A DNA stretch of 64,000 nucleotides from Bog-1181 sp964565765. Its GTDB lineage: Bacteria > Oederibacteriota > PGYV01 > Palsa-1178. Below are positions 8,311-16,139 of this stretch, one piece after another (positions within the stretch are counted from its first letter, which is position 1; every line of letters starts with the position of its first letter). The notes below the pieces were generated by a model. It saw only the letters and a program-made list of their open reading frames with translations, had not been told where the DNA came from and searched no databases. The stretch covers positions 10,478 to 74,477 of the forward strand of contig CAZMGF010000007.1 of the NCBI GenBank assembly GCA_964565765.1. Direction: 5' to 3'. The position numbers were made by a program, and so were the translations under genes.

Positions 8311-9794
8311 ATGACCCCCTCTTTTAAAGCGTTTTTTGTAAATTCATACATAAGCCTTATTCCGGTTGCGGCCACGCCGTCCGGAATATACGACTTGTTT
8401 TTCACTCCGTATGCAGTGCCGGCTATATCAAGGTGAACCCAGGGATAACCCCCTGTAAATTCCTTCAGAAAAAGCCCCGCGCATGAAGTGCCCGCGCCGC
8501 CTTCCCCCGTGTTTTTAATGTCAGCGTATTTTGATTTCAGGGTCTCTGCGTACTCTTCCAGCATCGGCAGCTCCCATACAGTCTCGCCGCTTGTAACGCC
8601 CGCTTTTTTCATCAACGCCATTACTTCCGCGCCGTCCCCCATGAGCCCGGTCGCGTAATGGCCAAGCGCCATGACACACGCGCCGGTAAGGGTTGCAATG
8701 TCCACTATAAATGCCGGCTTGTATTTCTGGGCAAAATAAAGGGCGTCGCAGAGTATGAGCCTTCCCTCGGCGTCCGTTGATATAACCTCAATTGTTTTTC
8801 CCGACATGGATTTTAAAACATCGCCGGGTTTGTAGGATTTCCCCGAAGGCAGGTTCTCGGTTGCCGGGGCTATAAACACCGCGTTTATTTTCATCTTCAT
8901 GGCCGATATTATTTTCATAAGGGCAATTACCGCGGCCGCGCCTGACATGTCAAATTTCATGTCCTCTATGACCGACATGCCCGTGGCCTGCGGCTTAAGC
9001 GATATCCCGCCGGAATCAAAGGTTATCCCTTTTCCCACAAAAACACCTTTCTTTTTTGAAGCCGGCGCCCCGGTGTATTCCGCCACTATTAATTTCGCGG
9101 GCTCATCCGAGCCTTTGGCGACGGCGTAAAAACTTCCCATTCCCATCTTTTTTGCCTCTTCAAGCGAATACACCCTGAGCTTTATCCTTTTGTCGCCGGA
9201 GGAAACTTTCTTTGCGGCATCAGCCAGCTTTGACGGAGTGGTGTAATTTCCAGGCCCGTTCATAAGGTCCTTTGCAAAAAATACCGCATCGGCCACCACG
9301 GCAGTTTCATCAATTATTTTTTTGAATCCCGCCGCCGCTTCCGGAAAAGCGACGGACATGATTTTATCCTTATCCTTCTTTTCTTTGAGCTCGTCATAGG
9401 CGTAATCGGCGAGCATGAATCCCTCAACCTGTGCCTTAAAATGTGCCGTTTCCTGTGAGAAGAGCCCGGACGCTATTCTTTTTGCGCCCAGGGACTTCGC
9501 TTCCTTTACCGCAAAACCGGAGGCTTCCCTTATTTTTTCCGGGGTTAATTTTTCTTTTTCTCCCAGCCCCAAAAAAAAGGCTTTTTTCACAGCACCGCCC
9601 TTTTCAAAGGTATAAAATGAGCGTTTTTTATATTCTTCCCTTAAGCCGCCGGCGGAAAAAAGCCTCTTTATTTCCGCCGAAAGCGGGCCGTATTCCGCGG
9701 CCGTAAAAACCCCGGCGCCGCCGGTAAAAACAGGGATAATATAAATATCCGCCTCAATATCGAACAATTTCTTTCCCGGAATTTTCACTATCAT
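8307..9794 (-). CDS. pepA: Leucyl aminopeptidase (cytosolic M17 family)
   Basis: 495 residues, the normal length for PepA. The catalytic domain shows GKGITFDSGGISLKP, the metal-binding region DMKFDMSGAAAVI, and STDAEGRLILCDAL (NTDAEGRL signature with Ser for Asn). M17 enzymes are hexameric two-metal aminopeptidases that trim N-terminal residues from peptides in the cytoplasm. A purine-rich AGGCGGG lies upstream of the ATG. It is followed in the same transcript by a small barrel gene; the pairing has no obvious functional logic. Confidence 0.95.
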   Translation of the reverse strand: MIVKIPGKKLFDIEADIYIIPVFTGGAGVFTAAEYGPLSAEIKRLFSAGGLREEYKKRSFYTFEKGGAVKKAFFLGLGEKEKLTPEKIREASGFAVKEAKSLGAKRIASGLFSQETAHFKAQVEGFMLADYAYDELKEKKDKDKIMSVAFPEAAAGFKKIIDETAVVADAVFFAKDLMNGPGNYTTPSKLADAAKKVSSGDKRIKLRVYSLEEAKKMGMGSFYAVAKGSDEPAKLIVAEYTGAPASKKKGVFVGKGITFDSGGISLKPQATGMSVIEDMKFDMSGAAAVIALMKIISAMKMKINAVFIAPATENLPSGKSYKPGDVLKSMSGKTIEVISTDAEGRLILCDALYFAQKYKPAFIVDIATLTGACVMALGHYATGLMGDGAEVMALMKKAGVTSGETVWELPMLEEYAETLKSKYADIKNTGEGGAGTSCAGLFLKEFTGGYPWVHLDIAGTAYGVKNKSYIPDGVAATGIRLMYEFTKNALKEGVI

Positions 9795-9825
9795 CCGTGC
9801 ACCCGCCTTATTTTGCAGGGAAAAT

Positions 9826-10506
9826 TTATTTTTCCCCGAAGTGTGTCAGAAAACCCGTTATATTTTTCGAGATAAAAAGATCGGTCCTGTCGACATCCGC
9901 GCTTAACGCGGCAATATCCTTCGCCGTATCCACGGGCGCCGAATAAATCCCGGCGCATTCAATAAAAACCGACCTTGTATCCTCGCCCCATGATTCTATT
10001 TTTACATCATAAGCGGAAAGCTCATGATTGACCGGAGGAAAAAACATCCTTGTGCCGATTATATGAAGGGGCCTCGCGAAAGGTTTCAGGTCCGAGTCGG
10101 TCATGGAAAATACTTTTTTCAGGAGATAGTCCCTTCCATCCTCAAACTGCCGCAGGTTGGCCAGCTTCCTGATGGAGACGCTGTGCATGATTATTAACGG
10201 AATGGACAGGGCCTTCGCGCATGTGTTAAAAAAATCAGAAGCCAGCGCGCTGTAATAATTTATGGAATTTGAGCAGAATTCGTAGGAAATAACAATCCTG
10301 TCCCTGAACACCCTGTAACGGGCAAGGTTGTTTTTTTCTTCCTTGGTGGACATCATCACAGAGCCGTCAGGCAGTGTGGAAAATGAGGTTATGGCATGCG
10401 ACTCGGAGGCCGAATCAAAAACTCCGCGCAGTTTTTTATCATCCATCTGCGCCGGCATAAATACAAATTCCATATTAACCGACATGAGCCTTGTTGAAAT
10501 ATCCAT
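9826..10506 (-). CDS. Hypothetical protein, about 226 aa
   Basis: No family recognised. The protein is a soluble mixed alpha/beta sequence without signal peptide or membrane segment. A GTG two codons upstream is possible, but AGGCGG lies five bases before the ATG at 10506, so that start is preferred. Notable segments are RVFRDRIVISYEFCSNSINYYS and a C-terminal aspartate-rich part (SADVDRTDLFISK). It follows the Thr-rich LRR lipoprotein gene by about 75 bases with a small stem-loop between, so it may be the third gene of the operon controlled from 13903. Confidence 0.65.
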   Translation of the reverse strand: MDISTRLMSVNMEFVFMPAQMDDKKLRGVFDSASESHAITSFSTLPDGSVMMSTKEEKNNLARYRVFRDRIVISYEFCSNSINYYSALASDFFNTCAKALSIPLIIMHSVSIRKLANLRQFEDGRDYLLKKVFSMTDSDLKPFARPLHIIGTRMFFPPVNHELSAYDVKIESWGEDTRSVFIECAGIYSAPVDTAKDIAALSADVDRTDLFISKNITGFLTHFGEK

Positions 10507-10515
10507 TTTCACCGC

Positions 10516-10539
10516 CTGTTATTTTATTCATAATAACAG
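10516..10539. other. Short stem-loop between 10583 and 10506 genes
   Basis: CTGTTATT and AATAACAG form an eight-base stem with an eight-base loop, immediately before the ribosome binding site of the downstream gene. It lacks a T-run, so attenuation or mRNA processing are as likely as termination. Confidence 0.35.
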
Positions 10540-10582
10540 AATCGGCGCTGATTTTCAACATGCTTGTGCGGCAAGGTTACAT

Positions 10583-12592
10583 TCAGTTTGACACGGTAAA
10601 AGTTACCACAACCCCCTTTGACTGCAGGTAGGGGATATCTGTATTTAACGCCTGGCTTCCGAGCGGATTGTTGTTGAGTATTACCTGCGCCCCTCCGGCC
10701 AGTCCGCCGGAGTTCACATTGGTTACCAGCGGTGATACGTCTGTTATCTGGTTGGTATTGACGTCAAGATAATTCAGCGACAGGAGCCCGGCAAGCGGCG
10801 TCAGGGAAGTTATTGAATTATTGTACAGCGAAAGTATTGTAAGAGCGGGGCACTGGTCGAGCCCGCTCAAATCCGCTATTCCCGATGAAAAAGCGTTTAA
10901 TGTGGTCAGGCCGTAAAGGTCGGTATTGTATATTGTCCCGGCGGGTTTACCTATGGCCGTTCTTACGGCGGCGTTCAGGTTGGCGTCCGGAAAATCAACT
11001 TCATGAGGGGTGAATGTTGGGGTTATTGTAAAAGTGGGGGTCACGCTCGGAGTCGCCGTAAAAGTTTCGGTCCTTGTCGGCGTGACAGTCTTTGTATCCG
11101 TCATTGTCCTGGTTGACGTAAAAGTCGGTGATTCTGTGCACGTTCCGGTCACTGTCTTTGTAAGCGTCACCGTAAATGTCTGGGTTATTGTCCTGGTTAT
11201 ACTCGCCGTAGGCGATACCGTCCGTGTTGAAGTAACCGTAACAGTCGGGCTTATTGTGAAAGTGCATGTAACTGTCTTTGACATGGTGCGGGTCGGGGTA
11301 ATGGTATTTGAAGCCACGGATGTTTTTGTAACCGTCGGGCTGACCGTAAAGGTTTTGCTGATTGTGGAAGTAAGCGTGATTGTGGCGGTTGCCGTATATG
11401 TCGGAGTGAAGGTAAAAGTCCGCGTTACCGTGGAAGTTGCCTGGCTCACCTGAAAAACAGGGCTCACGGCTATAGGATGAACATTTGACCCGTTATTGTC
11501 GGATTCTACTGCAAATGTATAACTGCCTGCGGCTGACGGCGCGTTAAACCCCGGGCCGCCTCCGGACATTGCCCCGTATGTAACAATTATTCTTCCCGTA
11601 TCGTTGGGCACCGCTGAAGCCGACACGATTATTTCCATTGATTGCGTCGAAACCTGAGTCAGGGACCCGCCGCTTACCGAAACTGTAAAATAACCCGGGT
11701 CGCCCGGATTCAGGGAAGGCTGTGAAAAACCGCCCGGAACTATTATCTCCAGCGTACCGCTGCCCCATAATGTCTGTGGTGTATATGTTATCACGGCCGT
11801 ATTTCCGCCGAAGCCTGTTGACGCTATCTGCGGAGAAATTGCTGCGGAGCCAAGCGGCGCCACTATGTCAAGCGCAGGGCTGCTCGCTATGGGCGAGGTT
11901 GTGTCCCCGCTTTCTGTCATGCCCACGGTAAAAGTAAAGATACCCGCGTTGGCCGCGGCGGCCGCGCCTGGCCCGCCTCCGCTTTTATCGCCGTAATTGA
12001 CGGTTATTGTGCCTGTCGCGGCCGTAAGATTTCTTACCTGGATTATTATCTGCATTGCATTTACGGTAACAGAATAAAGGGTGCCGTTCGTTACTGAAAC
12101 CGTAAAATATCCGGGATCTGCCGCGCTCAAGCTTGGCGCTGAAAATCCCGCCGGGATTGTAACCGAGAGCGTACCGTAAAGCGGCGCCGCCGCCCATGTT
12201 ATACTGCCGGCGTTGTAAACCAGCTGCCACGTAATACCCGTCGAATTCATCACGGCCCATGACGGCGAAAGCGATGCGACGCCTTTGGGCACTACCGGAG
12301 TATATGTGGAAGTACATGTCACCGTCGGTGATATTGTTGGAGAAACAAAAGGCGTCAATGTCGGTGTAACCGATATTGTGGGGCTGGCCGTCGGGCTTTG
12401 CGGCGTTAAAACCGCGGAAGCCGTAGGGGTCTTTGTGCGCGTCATTGTTGTGAGCTGCGTCAGCGCCGGTGTTTTAGGAATATCTATTATGGGGCCGGTG
12501 GGCAGCATTTTTTTCGGGTTGCATGACTGCGCGCAGGAAAGCATCAACAATGCCGCGATTAGCAGCCTTACCCGCGCTGTTTTGCGGTTCAT
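10583..12592 (-). CDS. Thr-rich lipoprotein with C-terminal leucine-rich repeats
   Basis: A lipoprotein-type signal (LLIAALLMLSCAQSC) suggests outer-membrane or surface anchoring. Residues about 40-97 and 392-530 are Thr/Pro-rich with Thr at nearly every second position. Between them are two copies of a beta domain of about 115 residues (VSVTNGTLYSVTVNAMQIII and VSVSGGSLTQVSTQSMEIIV mark equivalent strands). The last 130 residues are internalin-like leucine-rich repeats (LYGLTTLNAF, LTILSLYNNSITSL, LNYLDVNTNQITDV). It is probably a cell-surface binding protein; the ligand is unknown. Its start overlaps the stop of the barrel-TPR gene by four bases. Confidence 0.8.
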   Translation of the reverse strand: MNRKTARVRLLIAALLMLSCAQSCNPKKMLPTGPIIDIPKTPALTQLTTMTRTKTPTASAVLTPQSPTASPTISVTPTLTPFVSPTISPTVTCTSTYTPVVPKGVASLSPSWAVMNSTGITWQLVYNAGSITWAAAPLYGTLSVTIPAGFSAPSLSAADPGYFTVSVTNGTLYSVTVNAMQIIIQVRNLTAATGTITVNYGDKSGGGPGAAAAANAGIFTFTVGMTESGDTTSPIASSPALDIVAPLGSAAISPQIASTGFGGNTAVITYTPQTLWGSGTLEIIVPGGFSQPSLNPGDPGYFTVSVSGGSLTQVSTQSMEIIVSASAVPNDTGRIIVTYGAMSGGGPGFNAPSAAGSYTFAVESDNNGSNVHPIAVSPVFQVSQATSTVTRTFTFTPTYTATATITLTSTISKTFTVSPTVTKTSVASNTITPTRTMSKTVTCTFTISPTVTVTSTRTVSPTASITRTITQTFTVTLTKTVTGTCTESPTFTSTRTMTDTKTVTPTRTETFTATPSVTPTFTITPTFTPHEVDFPDANLNAAVRTAIGKPAGTIYNTDLYGLTTLNAFSSGIADLSGLDQCPALTILSLYNNSITSLTPLAGLLSLNYLDVNTNQITDVSPLVTNVNSGGLAGGAQVILNNNPLGSQALNTDIPYLQSKGVVVTFTVSN
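11002..11450 (-). repeat. Low-complexity alternating-Thr coding repeat
   Basis: Imperfect six-base periodicity encodes Thr-Xaa dipeptides (for example TVTPTRTETFTATPSVTP). The complementary strand yields a Val-rich open frame that is an artefact of this repeat. Confidence 0.8.
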
Positions 12593-13845
12593 CTTAATGT
12601 ATCCAGGAATTTTTTCAGTTCATCATCACCGGGGTTTAATTCCAGGGACTTGCTGTAATACTTCACGGCTTCCTCCGTGTTTTGCATATAATAAAAACAG
12701 TTGCCGAGTTTTTTAAATATAAGCGGTCCGGGGCTTAAAGCCGCAGCGTTTTTATACAGCGATGCCGCAGATGCGTAGTCGCCCTTTATAAACTCCGCAT
12801 CTCCCTCCCCTGAAAAATCTTCTGCGGCAGCCGCCGTGGCGGTTACAACCGGAGTTGCTTTAACAGCCGGTTTAACTTCCGGCGCTGCAACAGTTGTGGC
12901 AGTGTCCGTCGCAGTCGCAGTGGCTGCTGAAATAATTACCGCCGCTGCGGTTGCCGTGGCTATTTCAACCGTGGCTGCTGCTGTTACCGCAGTAAAAGTT
13001 GCGGTTGCATCGCTTGTAGCCGTCATTGCCGCGGTTGGCAAAGGTGTAACACCGCTTTCCTTAACAACCGCCGGGGCGTACTGCTGATTTGCTTTATTGC
13101 CGTCAAAGCTGTAATATCCCCCGAGCTGGGCATAAAACCCGGAGAAATCAGAATTAAAATTTGTCATTGTGCCGTTTATGTTTTCATCGGTTGACCTGAA
13201 AGAAGCCTGCCTTGAACCGGAAGCCGCCCTGAATCCAAAATTTACAAATAGCCCAGTGTCCTTCTCAATAGAATATTCAAGCCCGGCTTCCGCGGACGCG
13301 CCTGGTATTACCCCGTCGATATCCTCAATGGTCGCCTTTTCAAGGTTCCCGGAGCTGTCATAGGTTTCTTCTTCGATGTAATTATTCACAGCGATAAACA
13401 TCCCGCACCTTATCCCTCCGAAACATTTAAGTTCCCCTGATAGCGTAAAATATTTCCTGGCGCACAATTCAAGGCCGTAATAACTGAAAAAAACGTCCCT
13501 TTTTTCCATAGCGCTTCCGTCATGGTAATAAACCGCCCCGCCTGTTCCGGCGCGCATATATGAAACGCACAACCCGGCCCCTGCCGCGCCGTATGCCGGA
13601 GTGTCAAAAAGCGCAATCGCGCCCAGTGAAAAAATTGCTGAATAATCCACGCCCGTAAGCGAAGCCTTGTACCCGGATGCCGTAAACGCTCCGCCCTGTC
13701 CCGGCAGAATATTGTTATATCCGGAAAATCCCCCGGTTCCAGCGCCTAAAGAAGGCTCAAAAACCAGCCCACAATAATTAATGTCAAAACCAAATGCCGC
13801 AACCCCCGAAGAGATAATTATCATAGTTAAAAAAAATCTCTTCAT
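12589..13845 (-). CDS. Outer-membrane barrel with Ala/Thr/Val linker and C-terminal TPR
   Basis: 418 residues: signal peptide (FFLTMIIISSGVAAFGF), a barrel-like region to about residue 255 with Gly/aromatic alternation (YAQLGGYYSF), a linker of about 80 residues made mostly of Ala, Thr and Val, then two TPRs (FIKGDYASAASLYKNAAALSP, YMQNTEEAVKYYSKSLELNP). The arrangement suggests a barrel presenting TPRs in the periplasm or at the surface. It is the first gene of an operon with the LRR lipoprotein. The promoter upstream is a strong sigma54 match with an activator site shared with flagellar operons, so it may be expressed with the flagellum. Confidence 0.75.
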   Translation of the reverse strand: MKRFFLTMIIISSGVAAFGFDINYCGLVFEPSLGAGTGGFSGYNNILPGQGGAFTASGYKASLTGVDYSAIFSLGAIALFDTPAYGAAGAGLCVSYMRAGTGGAVYYHDGSAMEKRDVFFSYYGLELCARKYFTLSGELKCFGGIRCGMFIAVNNYIEEETYDSSGNLEKATIEDIDGVIPGASAEAGLEYSIEKDTGLFVNFGFRAASGSRQASFRSTDENINGTMTNFNSDFSGFYAQLGGYYSFDGNKANQQYAPAVVKESGVTPLPTAAMTATSDATATFTAVTAAATVEIATATAAAVIISAATATATDTATTVAAPEVKPAVKATPVVTATAAAAEDFSGEGDAEFIKGDYASAASLYKNAAALSPGPLIFKKLGNCFYYMQNTEEAVKYYSKSLELNPGDDELKKFLDTLR

Positions 13846-13902
13846 TAAACTCCTCCATATTATATGGTCGGCAAATAGATAATTATATTAACAATAAATA
13901 AA

Positions 13903-13918
13903 GCACAATCCGTGCCAA
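13903..13918 (-). promoter_or_regulatory. Sigma54 promoter of the barrel-TPR/LRR operon
   Basis: The minus strand reads TTGGCACGGATTGTGC, with the invariant GG (13916-13915) and GC (13904-13903) ten bases apart. This is the best sigma54 match in the window. The predicted start near 13891 gives a leader of about 45 bases. Confidence 0.85.
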
Positions 13919-13986
13919 TATAATCCTTGTTTTTAAAGTGGATTGTCCGGGAATTTGAGAGGATATTTGAAATGCATTGCACAAAA

Positions 13987-14004
13987 TATGGAATGGGTTC
14001 CATA
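13987..14004. promoter_or_regulatory. Activator site: TATGGAA-N4-TTCCATA palindrome
   Basis: A perfect inverted repeat with seven-base arms, about 70-90 bases upstream of the sigma54 promoter, the usual place for an enhancer-binding protein. The same palindrome occurs before fliQ and in partial form before flgF and the flgB operon. The NtrC-type protein at 30736-32148 is the likely binder (inference). Confidence 0.75.
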
Positions 14005-14049
14005 GTGTTTTCATGGTTTATCCGGAATAACCAATTATCGTCAGTAAAG

Positions 14050-14484
14050 TTATACGCCTTCCTTAGTTTCGGATTTTTTTTCCGCTTCTTCAGCCGCATT
14101 TTGCGCAGGTACGGCAGGGGCGTCAGTTACGGCGGCTTCAATATTTTCCACCGGTTTATCCGGTTGGGGCTCCGGTTTACCAACGGTGCCGGCAAGCTCC
14201 TGCCTTATCAACGCTATAATTTCATCCTTGAGCTCCCGGGAAAGTTTGGGCGCCCCGGAATCCGTCTTATCGCTTTTATCTTCAGCAGCGCCGTTTTGGC
14301 CCGGCTGCTCAAGGCACGTTGATATTTTGTATACAAGGGTTGCAAGTTCCCTGTACTTGGTGTCACCGAGGATATCGATCAAATTGGCAATTACAACCGC
14401 ATATGGCTCAACTATCGAGCCGCTGTAGCCGCTGTCATTGGCGAATTTTTCGACTGCCTCTCGTATATCGGCTTTTAAGTCCAC
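14050..14484 (-). CDS. Hypothetical acidic protein downstream of the PilZ gene
   Basis: No family recognised. A GTG at 14484 is chosen because AGGGAGG lies five bases upstream; ATGs at 14514 and 14535 lack good sites. The N-terminal 75 residues are predicted helical (LKADIREAVEKFANDSGYSG, PYAVVIANLIDILGDTKY); the C-terminal 60 are Pro/Ala/Glu-rich and probably disordered, ending in a run of Glu and Lys. It lies 94 bases after the PilZ gene in the same direction, at the end of the flagellar region, so a motility or signalling link is possible but unproven. Confidence 0.65.
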   Translation of the reverse strand: MDLKADIREAVEKFANDSGYSGSIVEPYAVVIANLIDILGDTKYRELATLVYKISTCLEQPGQNGAAEDKSDKTDSGAPKLSRELKDEIIALIRQELAGTVGKPEPQPDKPVENIEAAVTDAPAVPAQNAAEEAEKKSETKEGV

Positions 14485-14578
14485 AATACCCTCCCTCTTT
14501 ATTTTCAATCGCATCAAAAAGAACTCTTCTTTCATTATAATCGGTAATTACGGCCGGTAACTTAAATTATTTTATATG

Positions 14579-14953
14579 CTAAATTTCACCCGTAATCTTT
14601 TTGATAAGAGCGGCATGGTCGGCGTCAATTAACATGAAATTTACCCCTATCCTGAACACATCAATAACTTTCTCATCCTTTCTGCACCATTCAACACGTC
14701 CGAATGTGGTGAGCGGAACTTCCTCTTCCGGCAGATAAACATCCATTTTTATCACCTGGCCGGGGCGCATCTCCTCATCGGCGACCATCTGGATCCCGGA
14801 AAGGCTTATATCAATGGACGCCCCGGATTTTTCAATCTTCAGTTTTTCCGGATCGCCGCCATAATCAAGTATCTCCGCGTATTTATACAATACTTTCGCG
14901 GAAATAGCCGCCCTTCTGTGTTTTCTGCCTTCTCTGCCGCCGTAGTTTTCCAT
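14579..14953 (-). CDS. PilZ-domain protein (cyclic di-GMP receptor)
   Basis: 124 residues, essentially a single PilZ domain: RKHRRAAISAKV supplies the RxxxR motif and DISLSGIQMVA the (D/N)xSxxG motif, both needed for cyclic di-GMP binding in the family. The central PGQVIKMDVYLPE and FGRVEWCRK strands fit the PilZ barrel. Position next to fliS suggests a motility output similar in spirit to YcgR, but there is no YcgR N-domain, so it is a stand-alone receptor. A strong terminator separates it from the flagellar operon, so it has its own promoter. Confidence 0.85.
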   Translation of the reverse strand: MENYGGREGRKHRRAAISAKVLYKYAEILDYGGDPEKLKIEKSGASIDISLSGIQMVADEEMRPGQVIKMDVYLPEEEVPLTTFGRVEWCRKDEKVIDVFRIGVNFMLIDADHAALIKKITGEI

Positions 14954-15007
14954 TTTTTTTGCCGAAAAAAAAACGGCAAATGCTCCTTTATGTTTTTTAA
15001 ATTCAAA

Positions 15008-15042
15008 AAAAAGACCCGGGCGCGAAGCGCCCGGGTCTTTTT
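15008..15042. terminator. Strong intrinsic terminator after fliS
   Basis: A 16-base perfect stem (AAAAAGACCCGGGCGC with its complement), three-base GAA loop, with A and T runs on both sides, so it can work in either direction. It ends the fliC-fliS side of the flagellar locus. Confidence 0.9.
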
Positions 15043-15055
15043 AATTGAGAAATTT

Positions 15056-15463
15056 TCATACCCTGTTTTTAACAACACCCTCGCTCCACGTATCCCGCAT
15101 CATCTGTATTATTTTCAGGGCGTCTTCGGCCTTCTGCCTGTCTTTTTTCATATTGCTCTGGGTTATCGACCGGTCTATAAAAACGTAAAGTTTCCTGAAA
15201 TTAACCGCTATATCCCCGCCTTTTTCAAAATTAAGCGAGCCGTTAAGTTCATCCACAATGGCATCCGCCTTGTTAAGGTTGTTGTTTATTTTTTCGTATG
15301 ACTCCTCGCTGAAGCCTTCCAGGGCCGCCCGCAGGAATTTAATGCATCCATCATACAGGTCAAGTATGAGCAGCTCCGGCGGCCGCGTTAAAAAACTGTT
15401 ATTTACATACTTTTTTATCGAATCGTTCATGCTGTCAACCGCCCTTAATTCCTGTTTTTCCAT
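15056..15463 (-). CDS. fliS: Flagellar export chaperone FliS
   Basis: About 135 residues of helical FliS type: PPELLILDLYDGCIKFLRAALE, KADAIVDELNGSLNFEKGGDIAVNFRKLYVFIDR match the family core. FliS caps the C-terminus of cytoplasmic flagellin before export. An upstream ATG overlaps the stop of the previous gene, but AGGCGG lies about seven bases before the ATG at 15463, so that is preferred. It is the last gene of the transcript, followed by a strong terminator. Confidence 0.93.
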   Translation of the reverse strand: MEKQELRAVDSMNDSIKKYVNNSFLTRPPELLILDLYDGCIKFLRAALEGFSEESYEKINNNLNKADAIVDELNGSLNFEKGGDIAVNFRKLYVFIDRSITQSNMKKDRQKAEDALKIIQMMRDTWSEGVVKNRV

Positions 15464-15480
15464 TTTCGTCCCGCCTTTCA

Positions 15481-16110
15481 TTAATGTAATGTACTGCCTT
15501 CCATCACGTCTTTATAAAGCGCAGGCATGGTATTTTCCCAGCCGTCTATCATAGGCAAAAGTTCGTATTCCACAATATCCGCGGTCATAATACTATCTTC
15601 CAGGCTTATCGCGTCAACTATCCTGGTAAGCATCCCGTTTATAACGGATGACTTTTCAATAAATTCATTCACATAACTGCGCCCCTCAACAAAGTTCAGG
15701 AGCCCGGATGTTTTCATGCTTCCCATCATTGTAAAAACAGTCTGGATACTCGACACGCACTGCGAGAAACTTTTCATGGATTTCTCAAATTCCCCCGTCA
15801 GAAGAAGCTCCACAACTTTCTTAAGCGCGCCTTTCACCTTTTCAAGCACAAGAACCGAATCATATATTGTGGCCATCGCTATTTCTTTCTGGGTTGCGGT
15901 TACAAGATCCACATATTCGTCATGCACGCTCACAAGCCCGAAAATATCCTGGCCGTAAAAATCATACTTGTCGCCCCGGGGGGTCTTTAAAAAAACTATA
16001 ATCCTGTCCTTTTTTCCGGTGCCCCGCTCCACAAGTTCCACAAGCGTGTTTCTGCTCTGTTTTTCAAACTCTATTGCGCCGTATTCGATGCCGTCAATTA
16101 AAAGTTTCAT
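15481..16110 (-). CDS. Unknown protein between fliD and fliS
   Basis: 209 residues, no family recognised. The first 65 look like a small beta domain (MKLLIDGIEYGAIEF, DRIIVFLKTPRGDKYDFYG); the rest is helical (SVLVLEKVKGALKKVVELLL, VNEFIEKSSVINGMLTRIVDAI) and ends in an acidic stretch. No signal peptide or membrane segment. Placement between the filament cap and the flagellin chaperone, with tight spacing on both sides, points to a cytoplasmic role in filament export or assembly. Confidence 0.75.
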   Translation of the reverse strand: MKLLIDGIEYGAIEFEKQSRNTLVELVERGTGKKDRIIVFLKTPRGDKYDFYGQDIFGLVSVHDEYVDLVTATQKEIAMATIYDSVLVLEKVKGALKKVVELLLTGEFEKSMKSFSQCVSSIQTVFTMMGSMKTSGLLNFVEGRSYVNEFIEKSSVINGMLTRIVDAISLEDSIMTADIVEYELLPMIDGWENTMPALYKDVMEGSTLH

Positions 16111-16139
16111 ATTTTCACCTCTGCCTTTTATTTTAAGCG

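Noticed and set aside
9818..9836. GGGAAAA/TTTTCCC hairpin
   Set aside because: Overlaps the stop codon of the 9826 gene and lacks a T-run; too weak to call a terminator.
11010..11453. Plus-strand Val-rich open frame opposite the Thr repeats (similar at 56538-56834 and 61026-61694)
   Set aside because: A direct by-product of the six-base Thr-Xaa coding repeat on the other strand; no ribosome site or start context.
13860..14099. Minus-strand frame of 79 codons
   Set aside because: Overlaps the sigma54 promoter, the activator palindrome and the end of the 14050 gene; no ribosome site.
14839..15078. Minus-strand frame across the fliS terminator
   Set aside because: Runs through the intrinsic terminator and overlaps the PilZ gene in another frame.
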